Shown: positions 1-6,358, numbered from the stretch's first letter. The stretch: DNA of 8,323 bases from Bacteroidales bacterium (GCA_025350365.1 JANXXY010000447.1:1-8323); one strand, 5' to 3'. Program-made: numbers and translations. Notes: generated from the sequence alone by a model not told the origin.

Positions 1-1
1 A

Positions 2-331
2 AAAATAGAAAAAAATCAATATGTGTTAAGTGACGATCAGAATTGCTCTTATATTTCTTTCGATAAAGGAGACAATCTGTATTTCGCATTTATGGAAATA
101 TTTCCAAAGCATACACTTTTAAAAAATGCTAAAGTAGGAGATACTTATCTTGTAAAGCTAACACCGTCGGGAAAACAAGAAAAAGTAATACTGGAAAATA
201 CGACCAACGATAATGACCGTCTCATGGTAACCAGTTCAGCAATAAATTTAGGTTCGGGACAAATCATTTATTCCGATCTATCGGCTCTTGGTACAAAATA
301 CGAGTATAAGATCATAAAAATAAATGAATAA
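2..331 (+). CDS. C-terminal end of an unrecognised protein (5' partial)
   Basis: The reading frame is open from the left edge of the window to the TAA at 329-331, giving about 109 residues. A GTG at 23 could be read as a start, but the frame continues upstream of it (residues KIEKNQYV), so I treat this as the tail of a longer gene that begins outside the window. The visible part alternates short hydrophobic and polar stretches (for example YLVKLTPSGKQ and GQIIYSDLSALG), as expected for a beta-rich fold. It has no membrane segment, cysteine motif or catalytic signature that I recognise. It could be the last strands of a propeller-like or periplasmic protein, but that is a guess from texture only. 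A hairpin follows the stop within 7 nt. It is the only plus-strand gene in the left half of the window. Confidence 0.6.
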   Translation, partial: KIEKNQYVLSDDQNCSYISFDKGDNLYFAFMEIFPKHTLLKNAKVGDTYLVKLTPSGKQEKVILENTTNDNDRLMVTSSAINLGSGQIIYSDLSALGTKYEYKIIKINE

Positions 332-337
332 GTGGAA

Positions 338-365
338 GGGCTTAAGGTATTCATACTCTAAGCTT
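338..365 (+). terminator. Hairpin just after the first gene, possible terminator
   Basis: GCTTAAGGTAT at 340-350 can pair with ATACTCTAAGC at 353-363. In the full 11-position pairing there is one A-C mismatch and one G-T wobble; the innermost pair opens to leave a small loop, and two G-T pairs can extend the base. It begins 7 nt after the stop codon at 329-331, which is a usual place for a terminator. No T-run follows directly, so it is either a weak intrinsic terminator or a 3'-end stabilising hairpin. Confidence 0.35.
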
Positions 366-464
366 CAACAGGCCTATTACTTTAACGACAATAAGTCTAC
401 TTTTTTATTTCAAGATTTTGGCTAAACGGAAACCTTGCTAAAGAGATTTATGAAAATGACTGTG

Positions 465-497
465 TTCCTCTGTGACTTGTCAGTGCACCTCTGTGTA
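465..497. repeat. Short direct repeat CCTCTGTG, spaced 21 bp
   Basis: The octamer CCTCTGTG occurs at 467-474 and again at 488-495, with similar flanks (TTCCTCTGTGA and CACCTCTGTGT). From memory, tandem CTCTGTG-type tracts are scattered between genes in many Bacteroidota. Here there are only two units, so this may be a worn remnant or chance. It lies in the 192-bp gap between the first gene and the 3' end of the beta-barrel pseudogene, which otherwise holds only the hairpin at 338-365. Confidence 0.35.
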
Positions 498-523
498 ATT
501 GATAATCAATATCATTACATACT

Positions 524-1032
524 CTACCGTACTAAGTAGGTAATACCAAACTTACCATCCGAAAAAGCATTTCCTCCCCCAAATTCGAGGTTCAGAGCAA
601 ACTGGTCGTTAAAAAAATATCGGCCTCCGACTTGTCCCGCTAAGCCCAATCCTGTATAATTTCTACCTTGGTAATTAGAGGGCGACGACCAAACATAAAA
701 ACCAAGATTTAATCCGGCATAAAAATCCCAATTGTGAGGGATTTGAAGAATTCTATTGAAGTGATAATTACCATTTCCCGAAAATCCTAAAATGGTATGG
801 GCATAGTCATGTTTATTCCATTCAGCGGTATACGACCTGAACGATCCTTCGAAGCCCACTGTGATATTACAGCCTACACCAAAATCCATTCGTAATAAAC
901 AGGTAAGCCCCAATCACTTAATCCAAACCCGGCATTCAACTGTTTCTCACCTTATCCGAGAGGTACCTGAGCGTTCACAGCTAATCCCAAAAACACAACC
1001 ACGAAGCATACTAAACTTATTTTCATTATCAT
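524..1032 (-). pseudogene. Outer-membrane beta-barrel protein, broken by a stop and a frameshift
   Basis: Read from ATG 1032 (or 1026), the frame begins MIMKISLVCFVVVFLGLAVNA, a clear signal peptide, and continues QVPLG to a TAA at 952-954 (codon 27). The same frame then reads GEKQLNAGFGLSDWGLPVYY. Around 889-897 the sense passes to another frame, continuing MDFGVGCNITVGFEGSF and on to the TAG at 524. Joined together this is one small barrel protein of about 170 residues, rich in Gly and aromatic residues with alternating strands (WDFYAGLNLGFYVW, LNLEFGGGNAF). The family appears to be a short Bacteroidota outer-membrane barrel exported by the Sec route; its function is unknown. The TAA probably replaced CAA (Gln), and one base seems to be lost near 890. 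The C-terminus ends in Arg rather than the usual aromatic residue, so the 3' end may also have decayed. A TTG-initiated frame from 913 gives 129 residues but lacks the signal peptide. A double sequencing error is the main alternative. Confidence 0.75.
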
Positions 1033-1047
1033 ACGTTATTAACTGAC

Positions 1048-1080
1048 CAAACATATTATTATTGTTATTAAACTGCTCAA
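1048..1080 (-). promoter_or_regulatory. Candidate Bacteroidota promoter for the barrel pseudogene
   Basis: On the minus strand TATGTTTG (1048-1055) fits the -7 consensus TAnnTTTG exactly and ends 15 nt before the ATG at 1032. A TTG at 1078-1080 lies 22 bp upstream, one base longer than the usual 19-21 spacing for the -33 element. A second perfect match, TATTTTTG, covers 1078-1085 and could be an alternative -7 box 45 nt from the start. Assigned from consensus only. Confidence 0.4.
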
Positions 1081-1151
1081 AAATACAATTATTGTCGGGT
1101 AATGCCTAAAGTGCAGAAAACAGCAGTAAGCGTGTTCTTTGCATTGTAAAA

Positions 1152-1824
1152 TTATTTTTTAACATAAAATTCTTCCGTAGAACTTAATAATCCATTGGAA
1201 CTATCTTCTAAAGCAATCTTGCCATGAGTAAATCCCGATTTTATAGCAACGCGCATGAGGCCACCTTCGGCTTTTAACGTTTTTGACCCGGGCGCAAAGT
1301 CGTTTTTGCCAGCTCCTTCCTGAATATAAAAGTTATATGAACCTCTGTATTGGGCATTGCCTGATATTTTAAAATTCATCGGGTTATCGGCATTCAAGCA
1401 TAAGTTGCCATTTTTGTCGAGTACTTTTACTGTTGCAATGGTAACATCGGAACCGTTTGCCCTGGTTATAAATGAAGTGCCGTTGGGCTTCACCAAATTG
1501 GGTTCAATGGTAAGTTCAAGTTTGTAAGGTTTGCCCGATGATTTTCCGGAATCGCGGCAGCGTTCTTTGCCCTTTTCGTCCATACCTATTGCGACTAAAG
1601 TGCCTTTTTCCCATTTGATATCTTTCCATTCACACAGTTTTGTATTAGAATCGGGAGACTTGGTTCCCAATGTGATGCCATTTAAACGTAGCTCTACACA
1701 TGGGCAGTTGCTGTATGCTTGTATGGTTTGGCAGCCCTCCAAATTCCAACTGCTTTGCAAAACGACCCCCGGTTTGGTTTAGTAATCTACCCACAACGCA
1801 TTTTTGTAAATAAGGTATTTAAAA
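1152..1824 (-). pseudogene. C-terminal remnant of a GH2 beta-galactosidase-like glycosidase
   Basis: The last 202 codons (1760 to the TAA at 1152) are open and read like the tail of large Bacteroidota GH2 enzymes. First comes an Ig-like DUF4982-type module: SSWNLEG, then QTIQAYSNC, VELRLNGITLG and KGTLVAIGMDEKG. Next is a GH2 C-terminal sandwich domain of the C5 type: VTIATVKVLDKNGNLC, ADNPMNFKISG, RGSYNFYI, AEGGLMRVAIKS and HGKIALEDSSNGLL. Upstream the same frame reads KPGVVLQSSWN, meets a TAA at 1779-1781, and continues as YKNALWVDY to the left end of the insertion sequence at 1824. That extension looks GH2-like but is less certain. The sugar-binding, Ig and TIM-barrel catalytic domains, normally some 600 or more residues, are missing and are not found beyond the IS. 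The product, if made, has no active site. Intact relatives are exported polysaccharide-degrading enzymes. The TAA is consistent with a CAA (Gln) to TAA change. Confidence 0.8.
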
Positions 1825-1849
1825 ATGAGTATCGGGTGTTATACCTAAA
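1825..1849 (+). repeat. Left terminal inverted repeat of the IS
   Basis: 25 bp, the exact reverse complement of 2810-2834. The core is ATCGGGTGTTATACC. It contains the transposase stop codon (TAG on the minus strand, 1845-1847), so coding sequence and transposase end-binding site overlap. Confidence 0.95.
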
Positions 1850-2768
1850 ATTCGTTTTTGTAACTGACACAGGCAATTAATAATCTGTCAAACAGTTTTT
1901 CGCCAAAATATCTTCTATTATACTTATAGCAAAACTCATTAAGATATCCCTGTAGATACTTTGGTTTTACATCATGGTGAATATCTAGTAATAATCGTTT
2001 AGCATTACTAATTGCTAGGTGTACCCATGGCAACATTTCGCTAACCCTATCTTTTGGTATTACTACCGGTTTATACTCCTTGATAACTTCTTTCAAGTTA
2101 ACATATGACGTTGAGTGATCGCTATCAACTACTGTACTTTCTGATACATTATCTTTTACTAATTGTGTAATTGTGTTTGCTTTTAAATCATCTATTACCA
2201 ACATTTTAAGATGTCCTACTTTTCGTGGCTTTCCGTTTTTTGTTGTTTTACCTTCAACTGGTATACTTTCAATCATCACTAAAACTATACTTTTTTTTTG
2301 ACTGCCTCTGCCACGCTTTAGAGGCTTATCTTTTTCTTCGTCTGTCTTTATGGTAGTAAAGAAACCCTCATCTAACTCTATCACTGCTGACAACTCATAT
2401 TCAGCATCTCTTTTACCCATTGCTTCTCTTAGCTTATGAAGCATCTCCCAAATGGGTTCATAACAACTATGTCCAAGTTGCCGTTGAAGTTCCAAAGCCG
2501 AGAAACTCTTTTTTGTCGAAATTAAAAGATGAACTGCAATGAACCAATATCGGAATGGCAATTGTGACCCATGCATAACAGTGCCGCTTCTAAGGGTGGT
2601 GCGTTTCTTACAACCCTTACATTCGTATTGCCACTTATCATTTTTCCACTAATGATTTTTGCGGCAACATTCAGAACAAATAACGCCAACCTTATCTCTA
2701 ACCTCCTTGAATTTTAATTTGCAACTTTCCTCATCTGGAAATTGCTTTATGAAATTTAATAAATTCAT
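1845..2768 (-). pseudogene. IS1595-family transposase with an amber codon in the zinc ribbon
   Basis: The full frame runs from ATG 2768 to the TAG at 1845 (307 codons) and is interrupted by TAG at 2649-2651 (codon 40). Before the stop: MNLLNFIKQFPDEES, then CSEC. After it: WKNDKWQYECKGCKKRTTLRS. Together these form the CxxC...CxxC zinc ribbon typical of ISXO2-like transposases, and the lost residue would normally be an aromatic (HYW). The rest is intact from ATG 2576 as a 243-residue frame carrying the DDE domain: Asp in IELDEGFF (residue 69 of that frame), Asp in VVDSDHS (residue 153), the LPWVH motif, ISNAKRLLLDIHHD, and Glu in YLNEFCYKYNRR (residue 214). The element would move by cut-and-paste or copy of its ends. 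Without the zinc ribbon the 243-residue product probably binds the ends poorly, so autonomous transposition is doubtful. Rescue in trans by another copy, or a sequencing error, remains possible. Confidence 0.88.
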
Positions 2769-2791
2769 TATCTTTGATTAACGCTGAAAGA

Positions 2792-2799
2792 CAAATATA
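2792..2799 (-). promoter_or_regulatory. Candidate -7 box of the transposase promoter
   Basis: TATATTTG on the minus strand fits TAnnTTTG exactly and ends 23 nt before the full-length transposase ATG at 2768. No TTG sits at the expected -33 distance. That region overlaps the terminal repeat (2810-2834), so transposase bound to its end could interfere with transcription; this last point is inference. Confidence 0.35.
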
Positions 2800-2809
2800 A
2801 AAATTTATC

Positions 2810-2834
2810 TTTAGGTATAACACCCGATACTCAT
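2810..2834 (+). repeat. Right terminal inverted repeat of the IS
   Basis: 25 bp, the exact reverse complement of 1825-1849. It lies 20 bp beyond the stop codon of the flavin reductase gene, so the element sits immediately behind that gene without damaging it. Confidence 0.95.
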
Positions 2835-2854
2835 ATAATTTAAACCCTTTGCAT

Positions 2855-3958
2855 TTAACTTGGTTTCAATTCGGCTTCAAAGATTGGATAATCGGTATAG
2901 CCCTTTTCATCTGCTGAGTAAAATAAATCCATTTGGAGATTTTGCGACAGTGGCCAATCGTGTTTAAGCCTTTCAACCAGATCCGGATTGTTAATAAAAG
3001 GGCGGCCGAACGCCACAAGGTCGCCATTTCCACTCACAACATCAGCTTCGGCTCTTTCCTTGTTATAACCTCCTGAGAGGATGATTGTGTTATGGAAATT
3101 ATTTCGAATTATTTTTTTTATTTCCTTAGGAACCACTGGTGCTCCCATGGCAGAATGATCAACAATATGGATATATATAATTTCAAGCTTATTGAGCTGT
3201 TTCGACAGATAGCTATAAGTGGCTTCAATTTCGGGATAGTGAGGCATGTCGCTAGCTACTCCGTAAGGCGAAATACGTATAGCCGTTCTTTCCTTTCCAA
3301 TGGCGTTGGAAACGGCTTCGGCCACTTCAAGTACAAACCTGCTTCGATTTTCAATATTGCCTCCATAAGTATCAGTACGAATATTGCTTATGGGGGAGAG
3401 AAATTCCTCAAGCAGGTATCCGTTAGCTGAATGCAACTCAACTCCGTTAAATCCAGCCTCAATCGCATTCGTTGCTGCAGTAACATATTCAGCTTTTGTC
3501 ATTAATATATCATCAGGTGTCATTTCCTTAGGTACCGGAAAATCCTGCAACTGTTTTGAGTCAGTCCACATCTGTCCGGCAGCTCGTACTGCCGAAGGCG
3601 CAATTATCTGGGCTCCTTCCGGCATATTTAGTGGATGGCTTATCCTTCCGGTGTGCATCAGTTGTATAAATATTTTTCCTTCATTTTTGTGGACAGCAGT
3701 GGTTGTCTTCTTCCAGCCTTCCACCTGTTGCTTACTAAAAATTCCGGGTATGCGTGCATATCCCAATCCATTGGGTGATGGGGATGTCCCCTCGGTTATA
3801 ATTAACCCGGCGTCTGAACGTTGTTTATAATATTCTGCCATTAGCTCATTCGGCACATTTCCTATTGCCCTGCACCTTGTCATTGGGGACATTACAAAAC
3901 GATTTTGCAAATTAGCGGATGCAAGATGATATGGAGTGAATAATTTACTTTCTGTCAT
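2855..3958 (-). CDS. Old Yellow Enzyme family NADH:flavin oxidoreductase (ene-reductase)
   Basis: An FMN-dependent cytosolic reductase that uses NAD(P)H to reduce activated C=C bonds (enones, maleimides) or nitro compounds; the physiological substrate is not knowable from sequence. I start it at ATG 3958 (MTESKLFTPYHLASANLQNR), giving 367 residues, close to NemA-type enzymes. The frame is open further to a TTG at 3991, but that adds an unconserved leader. Residues from Met 3958: RFVMSPMTRCRA near 20-31, with the FMN-contacting Pro and Thr; QLMHTGRISHP at 99-109; the substrate-binding His/Asn pair in ELHSANGYLLEEFLSP (His176, Asn179) with catalytic Tyr181; TDTYGGNIENRSRF, the family signature; FMN-contacting Arg in AIRISPYG (Arg228); phosphate-binding SGGY and FGRPFINNPDL; and a C-terminal EKGYTDYP as in NemA. 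All key residues are present, so it should be active. It stands alone, divergent from the kinase operon, with the IS right behind it. It is close enough to NemA/OPR-type enzymes to be called ene-reductase, but not to fix a symbol. Confidence 0.95.
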   Translation of the reverse strand: MTESKLFTPYHLASANLQNRFVMSPMTRCRAIGNVPNELMAEYYKQRSDAGLIITEGTSPSPNGLGYARIPGIFSKQQVEGWKKTTTAVHKNEGKIFIQLMHTGRISHPLNMPEGAQIIAPSAVRAAGQMWTDSKQLQDFPVPKEMTPDDILMTKAEYVTAATNAIEAGFNGVELHSANGYLLEEFLSPISNIRTDTYGGNIENRSRFVLEVAEAVSNAIGKERTAIRISPYGVASDMPHYPEIEATYSYLSKQLNKLEIIYIHIVDHSAMGAPVVPKEIKKIIRNNFHNTIILSGGYNKERAEADVVSGNGDLVAFGRPFINNPDLVERLKHDWPLSQNLQMDLFYSADEKGYTDYPIFEAELKPS

Positions 3959-4058
3959 TTTATATTTCTTGTTTATATAAGTCAATAACAAAAATGATTA
4001 TGAAAAGTTGTTATCTGAATTTTAAAGTGTTCCGGATTTTAATCAAAAAACTAGTCTG

Positions 4059-4066
4059 CAAAAGTA
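4059..4066 (-). promoter_or_regulatory. Candidate -7 box for the Old Yellow Enzyme gene
   Basis: TACTTTTG on the minus strand matches the Bacteroidota -7 consensus TAnnTTTG exactly. It would give a leader of roughly 90-100 nt before the ATG at 3958. No TTG is found 19-21 bp upstream, so the -33 half is missing or weak; it may need an activator. Confidence 0.35.
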
Positions 4067-4083
4067 GTTTTAGTTGATTTTAT

Positions 4084-4113
4084 CTTAACTTAAAAAATTA
4101 TTAAGAAGCTTAA
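4084..4113. promoter_or_regulatory. Cluster of four CTTAA half-sites, candidate operator
   Basis: Within 30 bp of the 216-bp divergent spacer the pentamer CTTAA occurs twice in tandem (4084-4088, 4089-4093), once inverted as TTAAG (4101-4105) and once again direct (4109-4113). The last two form a perfect inverted repeat, TTAAG-AAG-CTTAA. The cluster lies 61-91 bp before the kinase start and 18 bp upstream of the reductase -7 box. It is a natural position for a regulator of either gene, such as the NarL-type regulator encoded nearby. Low sequence complexity means chance is a real alternative. Confidence 0.25.
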
Positions 4114-4174
4114 AAAACAAGTATATATTTATACATGTTACTATATTTCAAAACAATACAAACTTATAAATTTT

Positions 4175-5602
4175 ATGATTGATTCTACGCTCAGCACAAT
4201 TCTGTATGTTGATGATGAAGAATACAACCTTATAATTTTTAAAGGTTTACTCAAAAACAAATATCTTATTCTAACCGAAACTTCAACTAGTAGGGCGGTT
4301 GAATTACTTAAAACACACCATGTAAAAATTATTTTGTCAGATCAGCGAATGCCTGAGGAATCGGGATTGTCTTTCTTAGAACGGATAAACCCAATGTTTC
4401 CAGATGCAATAAAAATTATTTTCACTGCATATCTCGATCACGATGCAGCACTAAAGGCTATTAACCAGGGGAATATTTACAAGTATATATTGAAGCCCTG
4501 GAATCCCAAAGAAATTATTTCTACTATTGATAACGCAATTCGGGAATATGATTTAAGGCTTGAAAACAAGCAACTGTTGATCGAATTAAAGAAAAAAAAC
4601 TCCGAACTGGAAGAAGCGTTGACTCTGGTTAAAGAAAGCGAAAAGAAATTTTACGGGATATTTGCTAACAGTAACGATGGTATAATTATACAAAAAGATA
4701 GAAATGTTTTGGAGGCAAACCCGGCATTAAGGAAAATAATTGGGATAGTTAAAAATTGCAGCGATGATGAAATAAACGATTACATTCAAAAGAAAATTCC
4801 GGAGTTACTGTATAATCCCGAATCGCCCATTGTTGAAATTGATTTTCATTCATATACAAGCGAAAAAAGAAGCATAGAACTTAATAGCTGCGAAATTAAT
4901 TACAAGGGAAAAACGGCCATTCTTTCTGTTATTCGCGATATCACTGAGCGGAAACAGGAAGAAAAAAAAATTATGGAAGCCATCCTTCGCACTCAGGAAG
5001 AGGAGCAAAGCCGTTATGCCCGCGAATTACATGATGGCATTGGTCCTATTTTGTCAACTTTGAAAATGTATATCGAATGGCTCGCCGATACCGCCAATGT
5101 AATTAATAAAGAAAAAATAAGTCAACAATCGATAGTTGCTATAAATGAAGCTATTAATTTGGTGAAGGACGTTGCTAATAATTTAAGCCCTCATGTTTTA
5201 CAACGTTTTGGCCTTGTTAATGCCATAAAATCTTATTTGGATAGAGTTAAAGAGACAAATTTTATTGAATTTAGAATTTCGACAAATTTAACCGGCAGAT
5301 TGCCAGATAATATAGAAATATCTCTTTACAGGATTATGCTCGAATGTATAAATAATTCTCTCAAACATGCAGACGGGAAATTTTTTATACTTAAATTTAA
5401 AAAACAGGAAAAAAACATTGCTATAAATTATTCGGATAATGGCAATGGGTTTGATGTTGACCATGTAATTGCAACCCAAAAAGGCATGGGGCTTTTTAAT
5501 ATACAGAACAGGATTAAACTAATGGGTGGAGAGATTCGAATCACTTCAAATGTTGACATAGGAACTTATATTGAAATTAATATACCATTGTATGGCCAAT
5601 AA
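4175..5602 (+). CDS. Receiver-PAS histidine kinase of the NarX/DesK-type (HisKA_3)
   Basis: A soluble sensor kinase of 475 residues with no membrane segment. Order: receiver domain at about 8-125 (YVDDEE with Asp13/Asp14; phospho-acceptor Asp56 in LSDQRMP; Thr84 in FTAY; Lys107 in ILKPW), a charged coiled coil at about 126-158, and a PAS domain at about 158-258 ending in the PAC-like IRDITERK. Next is the HisKA_3 dimerisation helix with phospho-acceptor His286 in ARELHDGIGPILSTLK. The ATP-binding domain follows, with the N-box ECINNSLKHA (Asn393/394), DNGNGFD (Asp421) and KGMGLFNIQNRI. Kinases of this class normally phosphorylate LuxR/NarL-type regulators, and such a gene follows with an 11-nt overlap. 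The N-terminal receiver means kinase activity is probably tuned by phosphate from another kinase. Its SDQRMP/KPW signature is like receivers of RpfG and HupR types. The ATG at 4175 is taken because the receiver begins 8 residues later; no clear Shine-Dalgarno precedes it, as is common in Bacteroidota. Confidence 0.94.
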   Translation: MIDSTLSTILYVDDEEYNLIIFKGLLKNKYLILTETSTSRAVELLKTHHVKIILSDQRMPEESGLSFLERINPMFPDAIKIIFTAYLDHDAALKAINQGNIYKYILKPWNPKEIISTIDNAIREYDLRLENKQLLIELKKKNSELEEALTLVKESEKKFYGIFANSNDGIIIQKDRNVLEANPALRKIIGIVKNCSDDEINDYIQKKIPELLYNPESPIVEIDFHSYTSEKRSIELNSCEINYKGKTAILSVIRDITERKQEEKKIMEAILRTQEEEQSRYARELHDGIGPILSTLKMYIEWLADTANVINKEKISQQSIVAINEAINLVKDVANNLSPHVLQRFGLVNAIKSYLDRVKETNFIEFRISTNLTGRLPDNIEISLYRIMLECINNSLKHADGKFFILKFKKQEKNIAINYSDNGNGFDVDHVIATQKGMGLFNIQNRIKLMGGEIRITSNVDIGTYIEINIPLYGQ

Positions 5603-6251
5603 AATTAGAGTGCTTTTGGTTGATGATCACGATATGTTTCGCGATGGAGTAAAATTACTACTATCAAGCGGGAGTATGGCTGAAGTTGTGGCAGAAGCCA
5701 GAAACGGGCAGGAATTTTTAAACATTGTAGGTAATGTTATGCCTGATGTGGTGCTTATGGACATATCAATGCCGGTGATGGATGGCATTGAAGCCTCAAA
5801 AATTGCGCACGAAAAATATCCCGATCTAAAAATACTGGCTCTCACAATGTTTGGTGATGAAAAATATTACTACCAGTTAATTCAATATAACATCAAAGGG
5901 TTTATTCTGAAGTCATCGGGAATAAGTGAGCTTTTAAATGGGATTATTAAAGTGGCAAACGGGGCAAATTATTTTTCGAACGAACTTTTATGCAAACTTC
6001 TAGCCACCTTAAGTAATGAAAAATCAAAAGTGTCCGAACAAACCAACGGTGAAAAACTTTCCAAGCGAGAAATTGAAATTTTAATTGAGATTACCACTGG
6101 CCTTTCAAATGAAAAAATAGCTGAAAAGTTACATATCAGTATTACTACAGTTCGCTCCCATCGTGCCAACCTTTTATTAAAAACAGGGAGCAATAATACT
6201 GCCAGCCTTGTAATGTATGCGATTAAAAATAAATTAATTGAAATGAATTAG
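5592..6251 (+). CDS. NarL/FixJ-type response regulator (REC + LuxR HTH)
   Basis: A 219-residue DNA-binding response regulator. ATG 5592 gives MANKIRVLLVDDHDMFRDGV, the standard start of the family. A TTG at 5571 is in frame but adds seven unlikely residues. The receiver domain spans about 4-122: Asp11 and Asp12 bind metal, Asp57 in VLMDISMPVMDG is the phospho-acceptor, and Thr85 and Lys107 (FILKSS) complete the switch. A short linker leads to the LuxR helix-turn-helix at about 155-215: LSKREIEILIEITTGLSNEKIAEKLHIS, then TTVRSHRANLLLKTGSNN. The gene overlaps the kinase by 11 nt, so the two are almost certainly co-transcribed, translationally coupled and a cognate pair. The target genes are unknown; the divergent reductase and the operon itself are the nearest candidates. 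The stop is TAG at 6249, followed by the convergent spacer. Confidence 0.96.
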   Translation: MANKIRVLLVDDHDMFRDGVKLLLSSGSMAEVVAEARNGQEFLNIVGNVMPDVVLMDISMPVMDGIEASKIAHEKYPDLKILALTMFGDEKYYYQLIQYNIKGFILKSSGISELLNGIIKVANGANYFSNELLCKLLATLSNEKSKVSEQTNGEKLSKREIEILIEITTGLSNEKIAEKLHISITTVRSHRANLLLKTGSNNTASLVMYAIKNKLIEMN

Positions 6252-6272
6252 TATTAGCTTGGATAAATCACG

Positions 6273-6358
6273 AATCCATTTCCCAACCCATAAAGGGGAG
6301 CTAGATTTGTGTGAGGCCAAAGCACTTCGCTCGTTGGGAGAGGGATTTTGGGAGAGGG
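6273..6358. repeat. GC-rich inverted repeat between convergent genes, possible two-way terminator
   Basis: AATCCATTTCCCAA (6273-6286) can pair with TTGGGAGAGGGATT (6334-6347), with one mismatch and one G-T wobble in 14 positions. Inside, CCC at 6287-6289 can pair with GGG at 6295-6297 around ATAAA. TTGGGAGAGGG occurs twice in direct orientation (6334-6344, 6348-6358). The CCCAACCC-taaa-GGGGAG composition stands out from the AT-rich surroundings and resembles dispersed intergenic palindromes that I recall from Bacteroidota genomes. Its place between the ends of two facing operons would suit termination from both sides. The rest of the 157-bp gap is AT-rich, with AAAAGTTTAT twice (6362-6371 and 6378-6387). 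Confidence 0.5.

Larger units (their letters stand above)
1825..2834 (-). mobile_element. IS1595-family insertion sequence (ISXO2-like), 1,010 bp
   Basis: Perfect 25-bp inverted repeats bound the element: 1825-1849 (beginning ATGAGTATCGGGTGTTATAC) and its exact reverse complement at 2810-2834. A single transposase gene of the IS1595 type fills the interior, and its stop codon lies inside the left repeat. About 1 kb with one DDE transposase fits the family. IS1595 elements usually duplicate 8 bp of target. The 8 bp outside the two ends are ATTTAAAA (1817-1824) and ATAATTTA (2835-2842), which do not match, so no duplication is visible. With the front of the GH2 gene missing, this suggests that the two flanks were not originally neighbours. 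The identical repeats suggest recent activity or homogenisation, while the transposase itself carries a nonsense codon. Confidence 0.9.

Noticed and set aside
861..1046. Plus-strand frame opposite the signal-peptide end of the barrel gene, as a small protein
   Set aside because: The minus strand there encodes a convincing signal peptide and conserved barrel start; the plus frame has no features of its own.
952..2651. Stop-codon reassignment as the reason for in-frame TAA and TAG codons
   Set aside because: Both TAA and TAG end intact genes in this window (TAA for the reductase and first kinase, TAG for the regulator and hybrid kinase), and the long intact genes contain no internal stops.
1817..2844. 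ATTTAAA on both sides of the IS as a target-site duplication
   Set aside because: The copies (1817-1823 and 2838-2844) are not flush with the inverted repeats, being offset by one base on the left and three on the right, and they are simple AT-rich words.
3092..3830. Plus-strand open frames opposite the reductase
   Set aside because: They lie antisense to a strongly conserved enzyme, have no recognisable domain and no start signal; they are shadows of its codon pattern.
4142..4149. TATATTTC as the -7 box of the kinase-regulator operon
   Set aside because: It differs from TAnnTTTG in the last base and has no TTG at the -33 distance. In an AT-rich spacer such near matches are expected by chance, so I leave the operon promoter unassigned.
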